DNA of 64,000 nucleotides from Anaerostipes sp. MSJ-23 (GTDB lineage Bacteria; Bacillota; Clostridia; Lachnospirales; Lachnospiraceae), in the NCBI RefSeq assembly GCF_018918155.1, contig NZ_JAHLPY010000001.1:62001-126000 (forward strand), given 5' to 3'. The notes under the pieces are model-generated. The model was not told where the DNA came from. It searched no databases and was given only the letters and a program-made list of their open reading frames with translations. Positions 28,013 to 37,052 of this stretch are shown in pieces. The stretch's first letter is position 1; the number at the start of each line of letters is the position of its first letter. The position numbers were made by a program, and so were the translations under genes.

Positions 28013-29665
28013 TTATTTTATAACTTTTGCTGCTTTTCTGTTAATATACCCAACGAATTTTCCATTTTTCGTATATAACGCAAGATAGGTTGTTCCATTT
28101 TCATGTTTATATTGATACTTTGCTTTATATGTTTTCTTATATGGATTTGTGCTCGCTTTTTTCCAGTCAAAGTTTTTATAAAGTGTATATTTCTTTGATA
28201 TAATTTTTACATTTTTGCCATAACGAATTGCTTTTCCCTGTGCCGGGGTATTTATAGCACCTAGTTTCTTTGTTGCCTTCACATCAATATATCCGACCCA
28301 TTTTCCTTTGAGTGTGTATAAAGACAAATAGGTTGTTCCATTTTCATGATGATACTGATATTTTGCAGCATAAGTATTATTATATGGATTTATATTTGCT
28401 TTTTTCCAGCTAAAATCTTTATAAAGAGCATATTTTTTGCTTGTAACTTTAACACGATAACCATATTTTATTGCTGTTCCCTGAGGTATTTTCGTATAAA
28501 CAATTTTCTTTACACTTGTTCCATTTTTCATTCCAGAAACTGTAATTGTATATTGATTATCCGGTGGTAAATATCCAGAAATTTTTGGAAGTTCTACTTT
28601 CTGTTCCTCTCCAACTTCTACTTCAACAGTCTGATCTTTTACAAGTTTTTTTCCATTTTTATCACAGAAATTTAAGACAATAGTCTCCATCTTATCTGAA
28701 CGATAAGTAATTTTCTTACAAACTACACCACTTGTTTGTCCCTGAATCGATACTTCATAATTATGATCTGCAGGTTCGTATCCTTCTATATTCGGCAAAG
28801 TTACCGTTGTTTTTTCTCCAAGTTTTACTTTTACAATCTTTCTTGTTGTTCCCTTAAGTTCTTTTCCATTACTATCGCAAAACGTAATCAATGTTGTCTG
28901 CTCTTTTTCTTTAGACGATGCCTCTTTGTAAAACTTCATAGATTGTAATGGATATCCAAGATCATCAAATAATCCCTGGTTATCCCAACTGGAACCACCT
29001 CATGCTTCTTTTCCATTATAATACATTTCATCATCTGGAGCATATCCAACTGCGCCTTTCGAAGCCCATCCTGTTCCATATTGATCTGCCATCTTTTTAT
29101 TATATTCCCAGTTATTCCATCCTGCTTTTACTGGAATCCAGCCTGGCTCCCAGTAAAAGGCACCAAGTCCGTTGTCTTGTGATGTCAGAACTTTATACAT
29201 ACCGGTCAACTCATCAACCTGTCCCTGTGGCCCAACGGTATACGTCTGTTTTAAATCACTATTAAGTGATCCAATAGAGTTTGGAGTTCCATCTGCATCT
29301 TGTAAACTGTTCACCCAACTTGTTTCAAGTACTGCAAACAATTTACCTTTCTTTGCAGCAAGATTTTGTATCTGTCTTAATCCATCTAAAGTATTTCCCC
29401 AAAATGGATAGTAAGAAGATCCAAGAACATCATAATCGACATCCCCTTTTTCCCATGCTTCCATAATTTTTGTATACTTCTCAACATCCGATGTTTCCAA
29501 ATGTAGGGTAACCAATGCCTGTGGCAATACTTCACAAACTGCCTTAGAACCAGCATTTAAATACTGATCTAGTCTTTCATAATTTTTCTTATTGCACCAA
29601 ATATCTTTATAATCCCCACCATTTCGGCTTTCTATAATTCCTGCCATACCATAGGTAATTTCATT
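28013..29665 (-). pseudogene. Arabinogalactan endo-beta-galactosidase (GH53) remnant with MucBP and SH3-like repeats
   Basis: The frame reads NEITYGMAG at the right end, matching the GH53 acid/base region. A stop codon and unrelated sequence lie directly before it, so the 5-prime part is lost. Downstream, GKEA is followed in frame by TGA and then GGSSWDNQGLFDD. Homologues have Trp at that spot (WGGSSWDNQ), so this is a nonsense change. The tail keeps two MucBP-like repeats (about 28500-28930) and two SH3-like repeats with NGTTYL and YGYRVKV or YGKNVKI. Once a secreted galactan-cleaving wall protein, it is probably not functional now. Confidence 0.85.
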
Positions 29666-29694
29666 TTAGAAACGTGCGCCGCTAGGCGCACATC

Positions 29695-29724
29695 AAAAAA
29701 TATAGCAGGAAACTCCTGCTATAT
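29695..29724 (-). terminator. Intrinsic terminator after ABC importer operon
   Basis: ATATAGCAGGA pairs with TCCTGCTATAT, followed on the minus strand by six T. A second GC-rich hairpin (GTGCGCC/GGCGCAC) lies just beyond, at the broken end of the GH53 gene. Confidence 0.85.
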
Positions 29725-29744
29725 TTCAATCCATATACTAAATT

Positions 29745-30539
29745 TTATGACAATAACATACGGTCATTTGCAAAATCTTCTCCACTAACTTCTTCAAATT
29801 TTTTCAAAAGATCTGCAACCTTTAAATTTTTCTTTTCTTCTCCGCGAACATCATAAATAACTTTTCCCTCGTTCATCATAATTAAACGATTTCCTATATG
29901 AATCGCATCTTTCATATTGTGAGTAACCATCAATGTCGTCAACTGATCTCTGGCAACAATCTTTTCTGTGATATCCAGTACTTTTTTTGCTGTCTTCGGA
30001 TCTAGTGCTGCAGTGTGCTCATCCAAAAGAAGAAGACTTGGTTTGCGAAGAGTTGCCATTAACAGCGTCAGTGCCTGTCTTTGTCCGCCAGAAAGAAGTC
30101 CTACTTTTGAAGTCATACGATCTTCTAATCCAAGACCTAAAACAGATAATTTTTCTTTAAATTCCTGTTTTTCTTTTCTTGTAATACCCCAGCTTAATCC
30201 TCTATGTTTTCCACGACGATTTGCCATTGCCATATTTTCCTGAATCTCCATTCCGGCAGCGGTTCCGCGCATTGGATCCTGAAAAACTCTTCCTAACATA
30301 TAAGCTCTTTTATATTCCGGGAGATCTGAAATATCTTTTCCATCCAAAGTAATTGTTCCCTGGTCAATTGGATAAACTCCGGCAATCATATTTAATGTCG
30401 TTGATTTACCAGCACCATTTCCACCAATAATTGTTACAAAATCTCCTGGATTCAGATGAAGATTCACTCCATTTAAAGCTTTTTTCTCGTTGATCGTTCC
30501 TTTATTAAACGTTTTATGCACATTTTTAATATCTAACAT
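29745..30539 (-). CDS. ABC transporter ATP-binding protein (TrpXYZ-type importer)
   Basis: 264 residues. Walker A GGNGAGKST near residue 38, Q-loop in RVFQDP, signature LLSGGQRQALTLL near 145, Walker B LLLLDEHTAALDP and the His switch MVTHNM are all present. The sequence type (EHTAALDP; PMRGTAAGMEIQENM) matches ATPases of the PF04392-linked importers often annotated as uncharacterised or as tryptophan/tyrosine type. It is the third gene of a binding protein-permease-ATPase operon. Confidence 0.92.
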   Translation of the reverse strand: MLDIKNVHKTFNKGTINEKKALNGVNLHLNPGDFVTIIGGNGAGKSTTLNMIAGVYPIDQGTITLDGKDISDLPEYKRAYMLGRVFQDPMRGTAAGMEIQENMAMANRRGKHRGLSWGITRKEKQEFKEKLSVLGLGLEDRMTSKVGLLSGGQRQALTLLMATLRKPSLLLLDEHTAALDPKTAKKVLDITEKIVARDQLTTLMVTHNMKDAIHIGNRLIMMNEGKVIYDVRGEEKKNLKVADLLKKFEEVSGEDFANDRMLLS

Positions 30540-30555
30540 CTTAAAACCCTTCTTT

Positions 30556-31449
30556 CTATGCCGGTGTTCTGCGCTGTGAATATTTCGCTTTCAGTGCCGG
30601 AATACCAAGTGCCAGTGCTACTACAATTGCCGTAAACAGTTTCATATCATCTGTACTTAATCCAAAATGCAGTACGAGAGAAATGATCATACGATAAATG
30701 ATGGAACCACCGATCAATGATGCTAGAATATAGGCAAAATTAAAACGTTTTCCAAAAACAACTTCTCCAATCACAATCGAAGCCAAACCAATCACAATGG
30801 AACCGGTTCCCATTTTTACATCTCCATATCCCTGATTTTGAGCTACCAAAGCACCAGAAACAGAAATCAGTCCATTGGAAATAACAAGACCTAGCACTTT
30901 TGACGTATCTGTATTTCCACCTAACGCACGAACCATGTATTCATTATTTCCTGTTGCACGAAGTGCACATCCAATTTCTGTACCAAAAAACCAGTATAAT
31001 GCGATAATCACAATCACTCCAATAACAACTCCAACAAGTAATGTTGACAATGTCTGATCAAATCCAAAAGCACTCATCACTTTTGTAAATGCTGTATCTT
31101 CTCCAAGTAGTGAAACATTTGGCCCTCCCATAATACGAATATTGACAGACCATAAAGCAATCATTGTCAAGATACCTGCAAGAATTGCCGGAATCATAAG
31201 TTTAGTATGAAGAATACCTGTCACCCATCCAGCTGCCATTCCTGCGACAAGTGCAATTAGCAGTGTCAAAAACGGATTTACACCTCTAGTAATAAAGATG
31301 GCGCTAATACATCCTCCAAGGGCAAATGTTCCATCACAGGATAAATCTGCGATGTCCAAAATTCTGAAAGTAATATAAACACCCAGTGCCATAACTCCCC
31401 ACAATGTTCCCTGGGCAAGAGCACTGTACAGATTTGTAACTAAATTCAT
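30556..31449 (-). CDS. ABC transporter permease (branched-chain/LivH-like fold)
   Basis: 297 residues with eight or so hydrophobic segments. ALGVYITFRILDIADLSCDGTFALG at the N-terminus and GTEIGCALRATGNNEYMVRALGGNTD in the middle are hallmarks of permeases paired with PF04392 binding proteins. It lies 16 bp upstream of the ATPase gene. Substrate is not shown by sequence. Relatives handle tryptophan, tyrosine or other small compounds. Confidence 0.9.
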   Translation of the reverse strand: MNLVTNLYSALAQGTLWGVMALGVYITFRILDIADLSCDGTFALGGCISAIFITRGVNPFLTLLIALVAGMAAGWVTGILHTKLMIPAILAGILTMIALWSVNIRIMGGPNVSLLGEDTAFTKVMSAFGFDQTLSTLLVGVVIGVIVIIALYWFFGTEIGCALRATGNNEYMVRALGGNTDTSKVLGLVISNGLISVSGALVAQNQGYGDVKMGTGSIVIGLASIVIGEVVFGKRFNFAYILASLIGGSIIYRMIISLVLHFGLSTDDMKLFTAIVVALALGIPALKAKYSQRRTPA

Positions 31450-31510
31450 TTCCTCACCTCATTAATTAGTTATATTATATATCGGTTTCTTTATGTTGTT
31501 TTGACATATA

Positions 31511-31548
31511 AAAGTGCCTTCCCAAAAGACTTTAAGAAGACACCTTTT
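31511..31548 (-). terminator. Partial terminator/attenuator within ABC operon
   Basis: AGGTGTCTTC pairs along its length, with two G-U pairs, with GAAGGCACTT, and TTTT follows on the minus strand. It lies between the binding-protein gene and the permease gene. Such a site would keep binding protein in excess over the membrane parts. Confidence 0.7.
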
Positions 31549-31571
31549 ATTTCAAAATATTCATTCGATGA

Positions 31572-32579
31572 TTACTTATCTGTTTTCTTCTGTGTTGTAA
31601 CCATTTTTGCCTGTTTCTGTAATTTTTCTGGAATCTTGATGCCTAATTTCTTTACCGTATCTTTGTTAATAATCAAATCTGCATTTTCCTGATATTCAAT
31701 CGGCATATCCTTTGGTTCTGATTTTCCTTCTAGAATTTTAACTGCCTGTGCTGCGGTCTGTTTTCCCAATTTATAGTAGTTTACACCATAAGTTGCAAGT
31801 CCGCCACCAGTACACATACCTTCTTCTCCTACGATAAATGGTATTTTTGCTTCATTTGCTACCATAGAAACAGTATTGATACCTGCTGCTATCATATTAT
31901 CTGTTGGTGAATAAATCGCATCTACTTTTCCTTTCAAGGATTCCACAACCTGACGAATTTCACTTGATTCTGAAACCGTTGCATCTACAGACTCAAGACC
32001 TAATTTCTTTGCTTCTTTCTTTGCAATTTCCACCTGGAATTTGGAATTAGCTTCTGCAGAACAATAGAGCATTGCAACTTTTTTTGCGTTTGGAACAAGT
32101 TCCTTTAAAAGTCCCATCTGTTTTTTTACTGGAGTTAAATCCGATGTTCCGCTGACATTTGTTCCCGGTTTTTCATTAGATTTTACAAGTTTTGCATCCG
32201 CAGGATCTGTAACGGCTGTTACAAGAATCGGAATATCCTTTGTTTCGTTTGCCATTGCCTGCGCTGCAGGTGTCGCAATTGCAAGAACAAGATCACATTT
32301 ATCTGTCACAAATTGCTGTGCGATTGTTTGACAATTTGATTGCTCATTTTGTGCATTTTTATACTCAATTTTAATTTTATCTCCGTCTTTATATCCAGCA
32401 TCTGCAAGTCCATCTTTAAAACCTTTATAAGCCGCATCCAATGCATCATGTTCTACAAGCTGGACAACCCCTACCTTTTTCTGTGCATCAGAACTTCCAC
32501 CTTTACTGGAACATCCTGCAAGCAGTGCAGCACTCATTACGACTGCCATACCAACAGCTGCTAATTTCTTTAATCTCAT
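31572..32579 (-). CDS. ABC transporter substrate-binding lipoprotein (PF04392 family)
   Basis: 335 residues with a lipoprotein signal ending in LLAGCSS (lipobox Cys at 23). Family features are VGVVQLVEHDALDAAYKGFKDGL, ATPAAQAMANET, ILVTAVTDPADAKLV and GVNYYKLGKQTAAQAVKIL. It captures the ligand outside the membrane for the downstream permease and ATPase. It is first in the operon and has its own strong promoter. No Trp T-box is visible, so tryptophan as ligand is not supported here. Confidence 0.92.
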   Translation of the reverse strand: MRLKKLAAVGMAVVMSAALLAGCSSKGGSSDAQKKVGVVQLVEHDALDAAYKGFKDGLADAGYKDGDKIKIEYKNAQNEQSNCQTIAQQFVTDKCDLVLAIATPAAQAMANETKDIPILVTAVTDPADAKLVKSNEKPGTNVSGTSDLTPVKKQMGLLKELVPNAKKVAMLYCSAEANSKFQVEIAKKEAKKLGLESVDATVSESSEIRQVVESLKGKVDAIYSPTDNMIAAGINTVSMVANEAKIPFIVGEEGMCTGGGLATYGVNYYKLGKQTAAQAVKILEGKSEPKDMPIEYQENADLIINKDTVKKLGIKIPEKLQKQAKMVTTQKKTDK

Positions 32580-32634
32580 AACTTTTCCTCCTCTTTTAAT
32601 TACACGTTAACACTTCAACGCTTTTATGTGCTAA

Positions 32635-32663
32635 ATTATATACCGTGCATCTTACCATGTCAA
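32635..32663 (-). promoter_or_regulatory. Consensus sigma-A promoter of the ABC importer operon
   Basis: Perfect TTGACA and perfect TATAAT with a 17-bp spacer, 56 bp upstream of the binding-protein gene. This predicts high constitutive expression unless repressed. Confidence 0.88.
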
Positions 32664-32703
32664 GGAAAAGCAAGAGAAATTCTACAAAATCTACCCTCCT
32701 TTT

Positions 32704-34032
32704 CTATTTTCCCTGTGTCATCCAAAAAATAAAATTCAAACAATCTTTCTGAAAAATCAATGAGGACACATTTTCTAAAAAATTCCGATCTTTTTGTGCG
32801 GAAAAAATATAATATTCTGATGAAGCAAGTCCTCCATAATGAAGTTTTTCTGCTAAAAACCAATTACCAAAAGGAGAAGTCGGTCTGGAAGCAATCGGAT
32901 GTGAATCAAGAACAAGATATTTTTTTGTTTTCTCATTATAATCCGCCACCGTAACATAATGGCCTGGAACATGAGAAATTGCAACACAACCACGTCGTAA
33001 TTCTTCTCGAACCTTAACAAGGCTATCCGTAGAACCTTCATAATAAAAATCATAGGCACTTCCATACTGTTTTGCTGCTGCCTTAAAAATCCCACTATCT
33101 GTCCCTGATCCAATGATGCGATAGTTTTCCCTAACCGCAAGGTCTGCAAATAACATTGGATCTGCAAATTGTCCATTCAATGCATAAACTGCATTTGTGA
33201 TGGCTACGACACCACATCCTGCTGCCGCTATTTTCCCGCTGTATTCTTTAACATTTCCATAATTTTTTCTTGCCCATGCCGGATCATACTGCAAAAAATT
33301 TCGATATGGATTTACATTTTTATTTTTCATACGAGTAAACTTCCATTGAAACTTTTTTGACATAGCCTCTGATTTTGGTAAATCAAAACGATTGCTTAAC
33401 GTTTCATTCTTTGTATCAAGTTTTATTGTTTTGTATTTTTGTTTTAAATAACGTCCCGTTTTTACTTCTTTTAGATAAAAATGATCATATTCACGAATCA
33501 ATTGCCACCTGCTCTTTGTCTGACCAAATTTTTTTGCAAGTTCTTTTATCTCATATTGTTGATTCCCCAAAAATTTTAATCTCACTTCCATGCAATCTTC
33601 ATCATCGTTCTCATTTTCCATAAAATAAGTTCCGTCTGCCAGAAGCTGTTTTTCTGCACCATTATAAAATGCTGCATGTTCTGTATAATCTTGCTTTTTT
33701 ATCCAACCAATTCCCTGTCCATTCTTTCTTTCATAAATCATTTGAAAATAAGCTCCTGCTTGGCTTACAACGATTGCCCCGGAATATTTCGGGGCTTTCG
33801 CAATTTCTTTACTTCCATTAAAATCATTGTAAACCGGTACTGAAACTTTCAAAAACACATATTGCGGCTTCTCATTTTTCTGATAAATTTCTTTTTCAAA
33901 TAATTGGTAACTTTTTTGTGGATTATCAAAATATCCTGGTTCTGTCGCAAAAACAGTCCATGGCATTAGAAAAATACCAAGACTGACGACACTTGCAACA
34001 CTTACGATTTTCCTTATTGTTTTCTTTTTCAT
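32704..34032 (-). CDS. Secreted C39-like cysteine peptidase with SH3-type region
   Basis: 442 residues with a signal peptide (SVASVVSLGIFLMPWTVFA). An N-terminal region around 55-115 resembles a bacterial SH3 (VPVYNDF, GIGWIKKQDY). The C-terminal half is a C39_2 peptidase: Cys in AAGCGVVAITN near 270, His in GHYVTVADY near 360 and Asp in YLVLDSHP near 375. It probably acts at the cell surface. Its start is 24 bp after the stop of the next secreted wall protein gene, so the two may be cotranscribed. The target is unknown. Confidence 0.82.
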   Translation of the reverse strand: MKKKTIRKIVSVASVVSLGIFLMPWTVFATEPGYFDNPQKSYQLFEKEIYQKNEKPQYVFLKVSVPVYNDFNGSKEIAKAPKYSGAIVVSQAGAYFQMIYERKNGQGIGWIKKQDYTEHAAFYNGAEKQLLADGTYFMENENDDEDCMEVRLKFLGNQQYEIKELAKKFGQTKSRWQLIREYDHFYLKEVKTGRYLKQKYKTIKLDTKNETLSNRFDLPKSEAMSKKFQWKFTRMKNKNVNPYRNFLQYDPAWARKNYGNVKEYSGKIAAAGCGVVAITNAVYALNGQFADPMLFADLAVRENYRIIGSGTDSGIFKAAAKQYGSAYDFYYEGSTDSLVKVREELRRGCVAISHVPGHYVTVADYNEKTKKYLVLDSHPIASRPTSPFGNWFLAEKLHYGGLASSEYYIFSAQKDRNFLENVSSLIFQKDCLNFIFWMTQGK

Positions 34033-34056
34033 TCATAGTTCTCCGCAAAAAATAAT

Positions 34057-35469
34057 CTATTTTAATTTTTCCATGAGTTTATAGCCATTATTTGTTACAG
34101 ATGCTGCCCAATCATCATCCACGCAATAATTATAATTTACCCCAATAACGCTTGGAGCCTTATGATAATAAGCTTCATCTGGTAATAAATATCGTTCCTT
34201 TAACAGCTTTGCTGTCATCAAAAGATTCTCTTGTTTTGTCTTAGTATTAATTCCCTTTGCAGAATCAGAAGTCACTCCATATCCTGTAAGATTATTATCT
34301 TCTCTCGCCCTTCGGCTTGTTCCCCAGGCACTTTCATGTGCTGCAATCCCCATGATGACAACACAATTCACCTTATACTTCTTTTCACACTGATAAAATG
34401 CACTGGAAAGTTCTTCCAGCTGTGTTCCTTTCAACATTGATTTAATTTCGTTTTCCGAAAGATTGCTTACTTCCAAAAGATTTGTCGGGCAGAAAACTCT
34501 ATATCTTGTTTTTTCAAGTTTTACAATTTCCTTTTCTTTATCAGCCAGTTTTTTCTCTAATTCCTTTCTCTGTTCTTCCTGTTTTTCCTTCGATTGTCCC
34601 GTCTCTTTAAGAATATGATCAAAATATGGTTTCAATTGAATTACCTGATCTTCCACTGCACTAATTAAAGACATTCCATTTTGGTCACCAAAAGTATAAT
34701 CTTTAAGATATGTATCCAAATATCCCTTCTGAATTCCTGCAACCTTAGCTAACTCCTGATTGATGTCATAATTTGCACCAATCGTGCCTTCATTTTTTAC
34801 CCCTGTTAATAACACTTCCATTGGTATTTTTTGTTTTTTTGAAATAAATTCCAAATCAGTGTATAGTTTTTCCAAAGATTTATGAATCTGATCTGCTTTT
34901 TTCAATACGTTGATATCAGCTTGTATTTGTTCTTTTTCTTTTTCCTTTTTCTGTATTTCTTTTATCGCTTCCCTTGACTGTTTTCTCACAGTATCTTCTG
35001 GAGCTTTGATATTCCGTTCCTTTTTTTTCTTTTCTTTTTCTTTTTTCTTTTTTTCCTCTTCCTTTTTTTTCTTCTCTTTTTCTTTTTTCTTTTTTTCCTT
35101 CTCTTTCTTTTTCTTTTCTGCTTCTTTCTTCTTCTTTTCCTTCTCTTTTTTCTTTTTCTCTGCTTCTTTCTTTTTAGAATCTTTCTTTTTCTTCTTTTTT
35201 GTTTTTTTCTTTGTTGTATGCTTTTTCTCTGTTGTTGTATGCTTCTTTTCTGTTGTTGTCGTGTGTTTCTTTTCTGTTGTTGTAGGATTTTTTTTCTCCG
35301 TTGTTGTTGTATGTTTTTTCTCTGTTGTTGTGGTAACAGCTTCTGTCGTTGCCGATGATGCTTCTTTTCCCACTTCTTCCTGTGACTCCTTTGCAAAAAC
35401 CGAAGAACTTATGCTAAAGCATAAAATGAAACAAAAAATTAAAATTTGCCGACATTTTTTCCGTATCAT
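34057..35469 (-). CDS. Secreted glucosaminidase-like wall hydrolase with Thr/Lys/Glu low-complexity linker
   Basis: 470 residues. A signal peptide (ILIFCFILCFSISSSVFA) is followed by TTTTEKKH-type repeats at about 40-90 and a Lys/Glu-rich tract at about 90-155, then a coiled region (about 165-320). The C-terminal domain, about 350-470, is of the glucosaminidase/lysozyme subfamily 2 type, with a catalytic Glu in AAHESAWGTSRRA and NNLTGYGV. Such enzymes cleave peptidoglycan glycan strands. The repeat tract is highly repetitive at DNA level (34.99-35.34 kb) and may vary in length. AAAGGAG precedes the start. Confidence 0.82.
   Translation of the reverse strand: MIRKKCRQILIFCFILCFSISSSVFAKESQEEVGKEASSATTEAVTTTTEKKHTTTTEKKNPTTTEKKHTTTTEKKHTTTEKKHTTKKKTKKKKKKDSKKKEAEKKKKEKEKKKKEAEKKKKEKEKKKKEKEKKKKEEEKKKKEKEKKKKERNIKAPEDTVRKQSREAIKEIQKKEKEKEQIQADINVLKKADQIHKSLEKLYTDLEFISKKQKIPMEVLLTGVKNEGTIGANYDINQELAKVAGIQKGYLDTYLKDYTFGDQNGMSLISAVEDQVIQLKPYFDHILKETGQSKEKQEEQRKELEKKLADKEKEIVKLEKTRYRVFCPTNLLEVSNLSENEIKSMLKGTQLEELSSAFYQCEKKYKVNCVVIMGIAAHESAWGTSRRAREDNNLTGYGVTSDSAKGINTKTKQENLLMTAKLLKERYLLPDEAYYHKAPSVIGVNYNYCVDDDWAASVTNNGYKLMEKLK
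35000..35345. repeat. Short-period repeats coding Lys/Glu and Thr/Lys tracts
   Basis: On the plus strand the stretch is almost only T and C (TTCTTTTTC-like units of about 6-12 bp), followed by repeated GTTGTTGTATG/CTTTTTTCTCTG units. It encodes the linker of the secreted glucosaminidase-like protein. Strand-slippage during replication could change its length in or out of frame. Confidence 0.8.
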
Positions 35470-35565
35470 AATAAACTCCTTTTCTTCATAGATATTATCA
35501 TCTATCTTTCTTTGTTTCAGTATATCGCCAAGCTTCTAAAAACTCAACCAAAAATACCAATAAAA

Positions 35566-35592
35566 GAAAAAAGGTCCGTAAATACGAACCTT
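35566..35592 (-). terminator. Terminator after tRNA-Thr
   Basis: AGGTTCGTATTTACGGACCT stem-loop followed by T-run on the minus strand, right after the tRNA. Confidence 0.85.
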
Positions 35593-35597
35593 CCCAA

Positions 35598-35670
35598 AGC
35601 TGCTGACGGGAGTTGAACCCGTGACCTCCTCACTACCAATGAGGTGCGCTACCTCCTGTGCCACAGCAGC
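35598..35670 (-). tRNA. tRNA-Thr (GGT)
   Basis: A 73-nt cloverleaf with perfect acceptor arms GCTGCTG and CAGCAGC, T-arm CGGGTTCAACTCCCG and anticodon stem CCTCA/TGAGG around the loop TTGGTAG, giving anticodon GGT. Confidence 0.93.
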
Positions 35671-35722
35671 AAAACCGTAGATAAATTTAACATATATTAC
35701 GGTTTTTGTCAATACTTTTCTC

Positions 35723-36436
35723 CTACTTTTTTATTTCTACATAAAATTCTTTTAAGTCATTCAAACGAAGACAGCCTAGGTTTTCCTCATAAGCAGCGCC
35801 GCAGTCAATCGCAATTCTATGATTCCAAAAAGCAATCTGAAACTGACTGCATCTTTTTCTCTGCTCCTCTGGCAGAGAATCTGCATAACGCAACATTGCA
35901 CCTGTCGGTGTATGTCCAAAGATAATATAATAAGAAGAAATTATATGAGAATTAAAAAACTCTTCCCGAATCCACAGAGCATCTTCTTCCTCCACAACCT
36001 TCGGTATTTCTTCTATGGAACCATCTTCCATTTTTACTCCTGCATGAATCAGAAGATAGGAAACTCCTTCTACTTCTATCATTTCATAAAGAGGAAGACT
36101 CTTTATGTAGGAAAGACATTCCTCCTGTTCTTGCCTGGAAAGCTTTTCATAAGCGGATAACGTCGCATCACCCCCATTAAACATCCAAGTTCCCATCCAC
36201 ATATCCGCAGATGTTGTCAATGATTTCATCATCATATCTTCATGATTTCCAAGAAAAAGTTTCATATTTTTCTGTTCTTTAATATACTTAAGCAGCTCAA
36301 TGCCATCCGGCCCACGGTCAATTACATCTCCAAGAATATACATTCTATCATTTTCATTCCAGTTTATTTTTTCCAGCATGGAAAAAAATGCATTTTTATG
36401 TCCGTGTAAATCTGATATCACATATATATTTTCCAT
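35723..36436 (-). CDS. PPP-family phosphatase (serine/threonine or diadenosine tetraphosphatase type)
   Basis: 237 residues with the calcineurin-like signature motifs ISDLHGHKNAF, GDVIDRGPDG and LGNHEDMM in the first 80 residues, and HAGV and FGHTPTGAM later. Close bacterial relatives act as protein phosphatases or as Ap4A hydrolases. Which one cannot be told by sequence. It follows the sigma factor gene by 21 bp on the same strand. Confidence 0.88.
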   Translation of the reverse strand: MENIYVISDLHGHKNAFFSMLEKINWNENDRMYILGDVIDRGPDGIELLKYIKEQKNMKLFLGNHEDMMMKSLTTSADMWMGTWMFNGGDATLSAYEKLSRQEQEECLSYIKSLPLYEMIEVEGVSYLLIHAGVKMEDGSIEEIPKVVEEEDALWIREEFFNSHIISSYYIIFGHTPTGAMLRYADSLPEEQRKRCSQFQIAFWNHRIAIDCGAAYEENLGCLRLNDLKEFYVEIKK

Positions 36437-36457
36437 ACACTTCCTGCCTTTCTCCCC

Positions 36458-37051
36458 TTATGAATTCTGATTCAATTTCCTCCGAATTCTTTGAATGGCA
36501 TTATCGATTGATTTATCTGTCTTCCCAAGCTTTTTTGCAATTTGTGTATAATTTTCACCTCTTAAATAATAACGCATCACCTGTTTTTCAAAAGAGCTTA
36601 ACTTTTTTCCCATTTCCTGATAATATCCCTTGATCGCTTCTTTTTGAAGCAATACCTCCTCAGGATTCTCTACAGGATCTTCCAAAGCCTGGTCCAGATT
36701 ATGTTCTTCTTCGCCATGTTCTTCAAAAATTGAAATATAATTATTCAGCGGGTTGTGTTTTTTTCGATTCGATGCCGTCACTGTTGTATAAATTTGTCGT
36801 CGAACACACAGCATAGCAAAAGTCGCAAATGATGCATCTTTTTCTTTGTTATAACTGCGTACCGCTTTAAACAGCCCGATCATCCCTTCTTGAATCAGAT
36901 CTTCTTCATCTCCTCCTGCAAGGAAAAATTTTCTTGCCTCCATACGAACATATCCACGATACTTTTCAAGCAGACAGTCCATGGCATCTTCATCCCCAGC
37001 TTGGATTTTTTCTAAAAGTTTCTGATCCGAATCATCCTTATAGTTTAACAT
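36458..37051 (-). CDS. sigH: RNA polymerase sigma factor, SigH/Spo0H-like
   Basis: 197 residues. Region 2 has EDLIQEGMIGLFKAVRSYN and FATFAMLCVRRQIYTTV. Region 4 has SSFEKQVMRYYLRGENYTQIAKKLGKT as the -35 binding helix-turn-helix. Sequence and length match SigH of Firmicutes, and the position after rlmB and mrnC matches the conserved cysS-mrnC-rlmB-sigH order. It starts 1 bp after rlmB ends. Confidence 0.92.
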   Translation of the reverse strand: MLNYKDDSDQKLLEKIQAGDEDAMDCLLEKYRGYVRMEARKFFLAGGDEEDLIQEGMIGLFKAVRSYNKEKDASFATFAMLCVRRQIYTTVTASNRKKHNPLNNYISIFEEHGEEEHNLDQALEDPVENPEEVLLQKEAIKGYYQEMGKKLSSFEKQVMRYYLRGENYTQIAKKLGKTDKSIDNAIQRIRRKLNQNS

Positions 37052-37052
37052 T

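Noticed and set aside
28940-29002. TGA in the GH53 gene as selenocysteine or programmed readthrough
   Set aside because: The expected residue there is Trp, no selenocysteine hairpin is evident, and the gene is also truncated at its other end.
31572-32663. Tryptophan T-box for the ABC importer
   Set aside because: The leader between promoter and gene is only about 50 bp and lacks the T-box sequence.
34910-35491. 193-codon plus-strand frame rich in Phe and Ser
   Set aside because: It is the mirror of the Lys/Glu repeat tract of the secreted hydrolase. It has no ribosome binding site and no plausible product.
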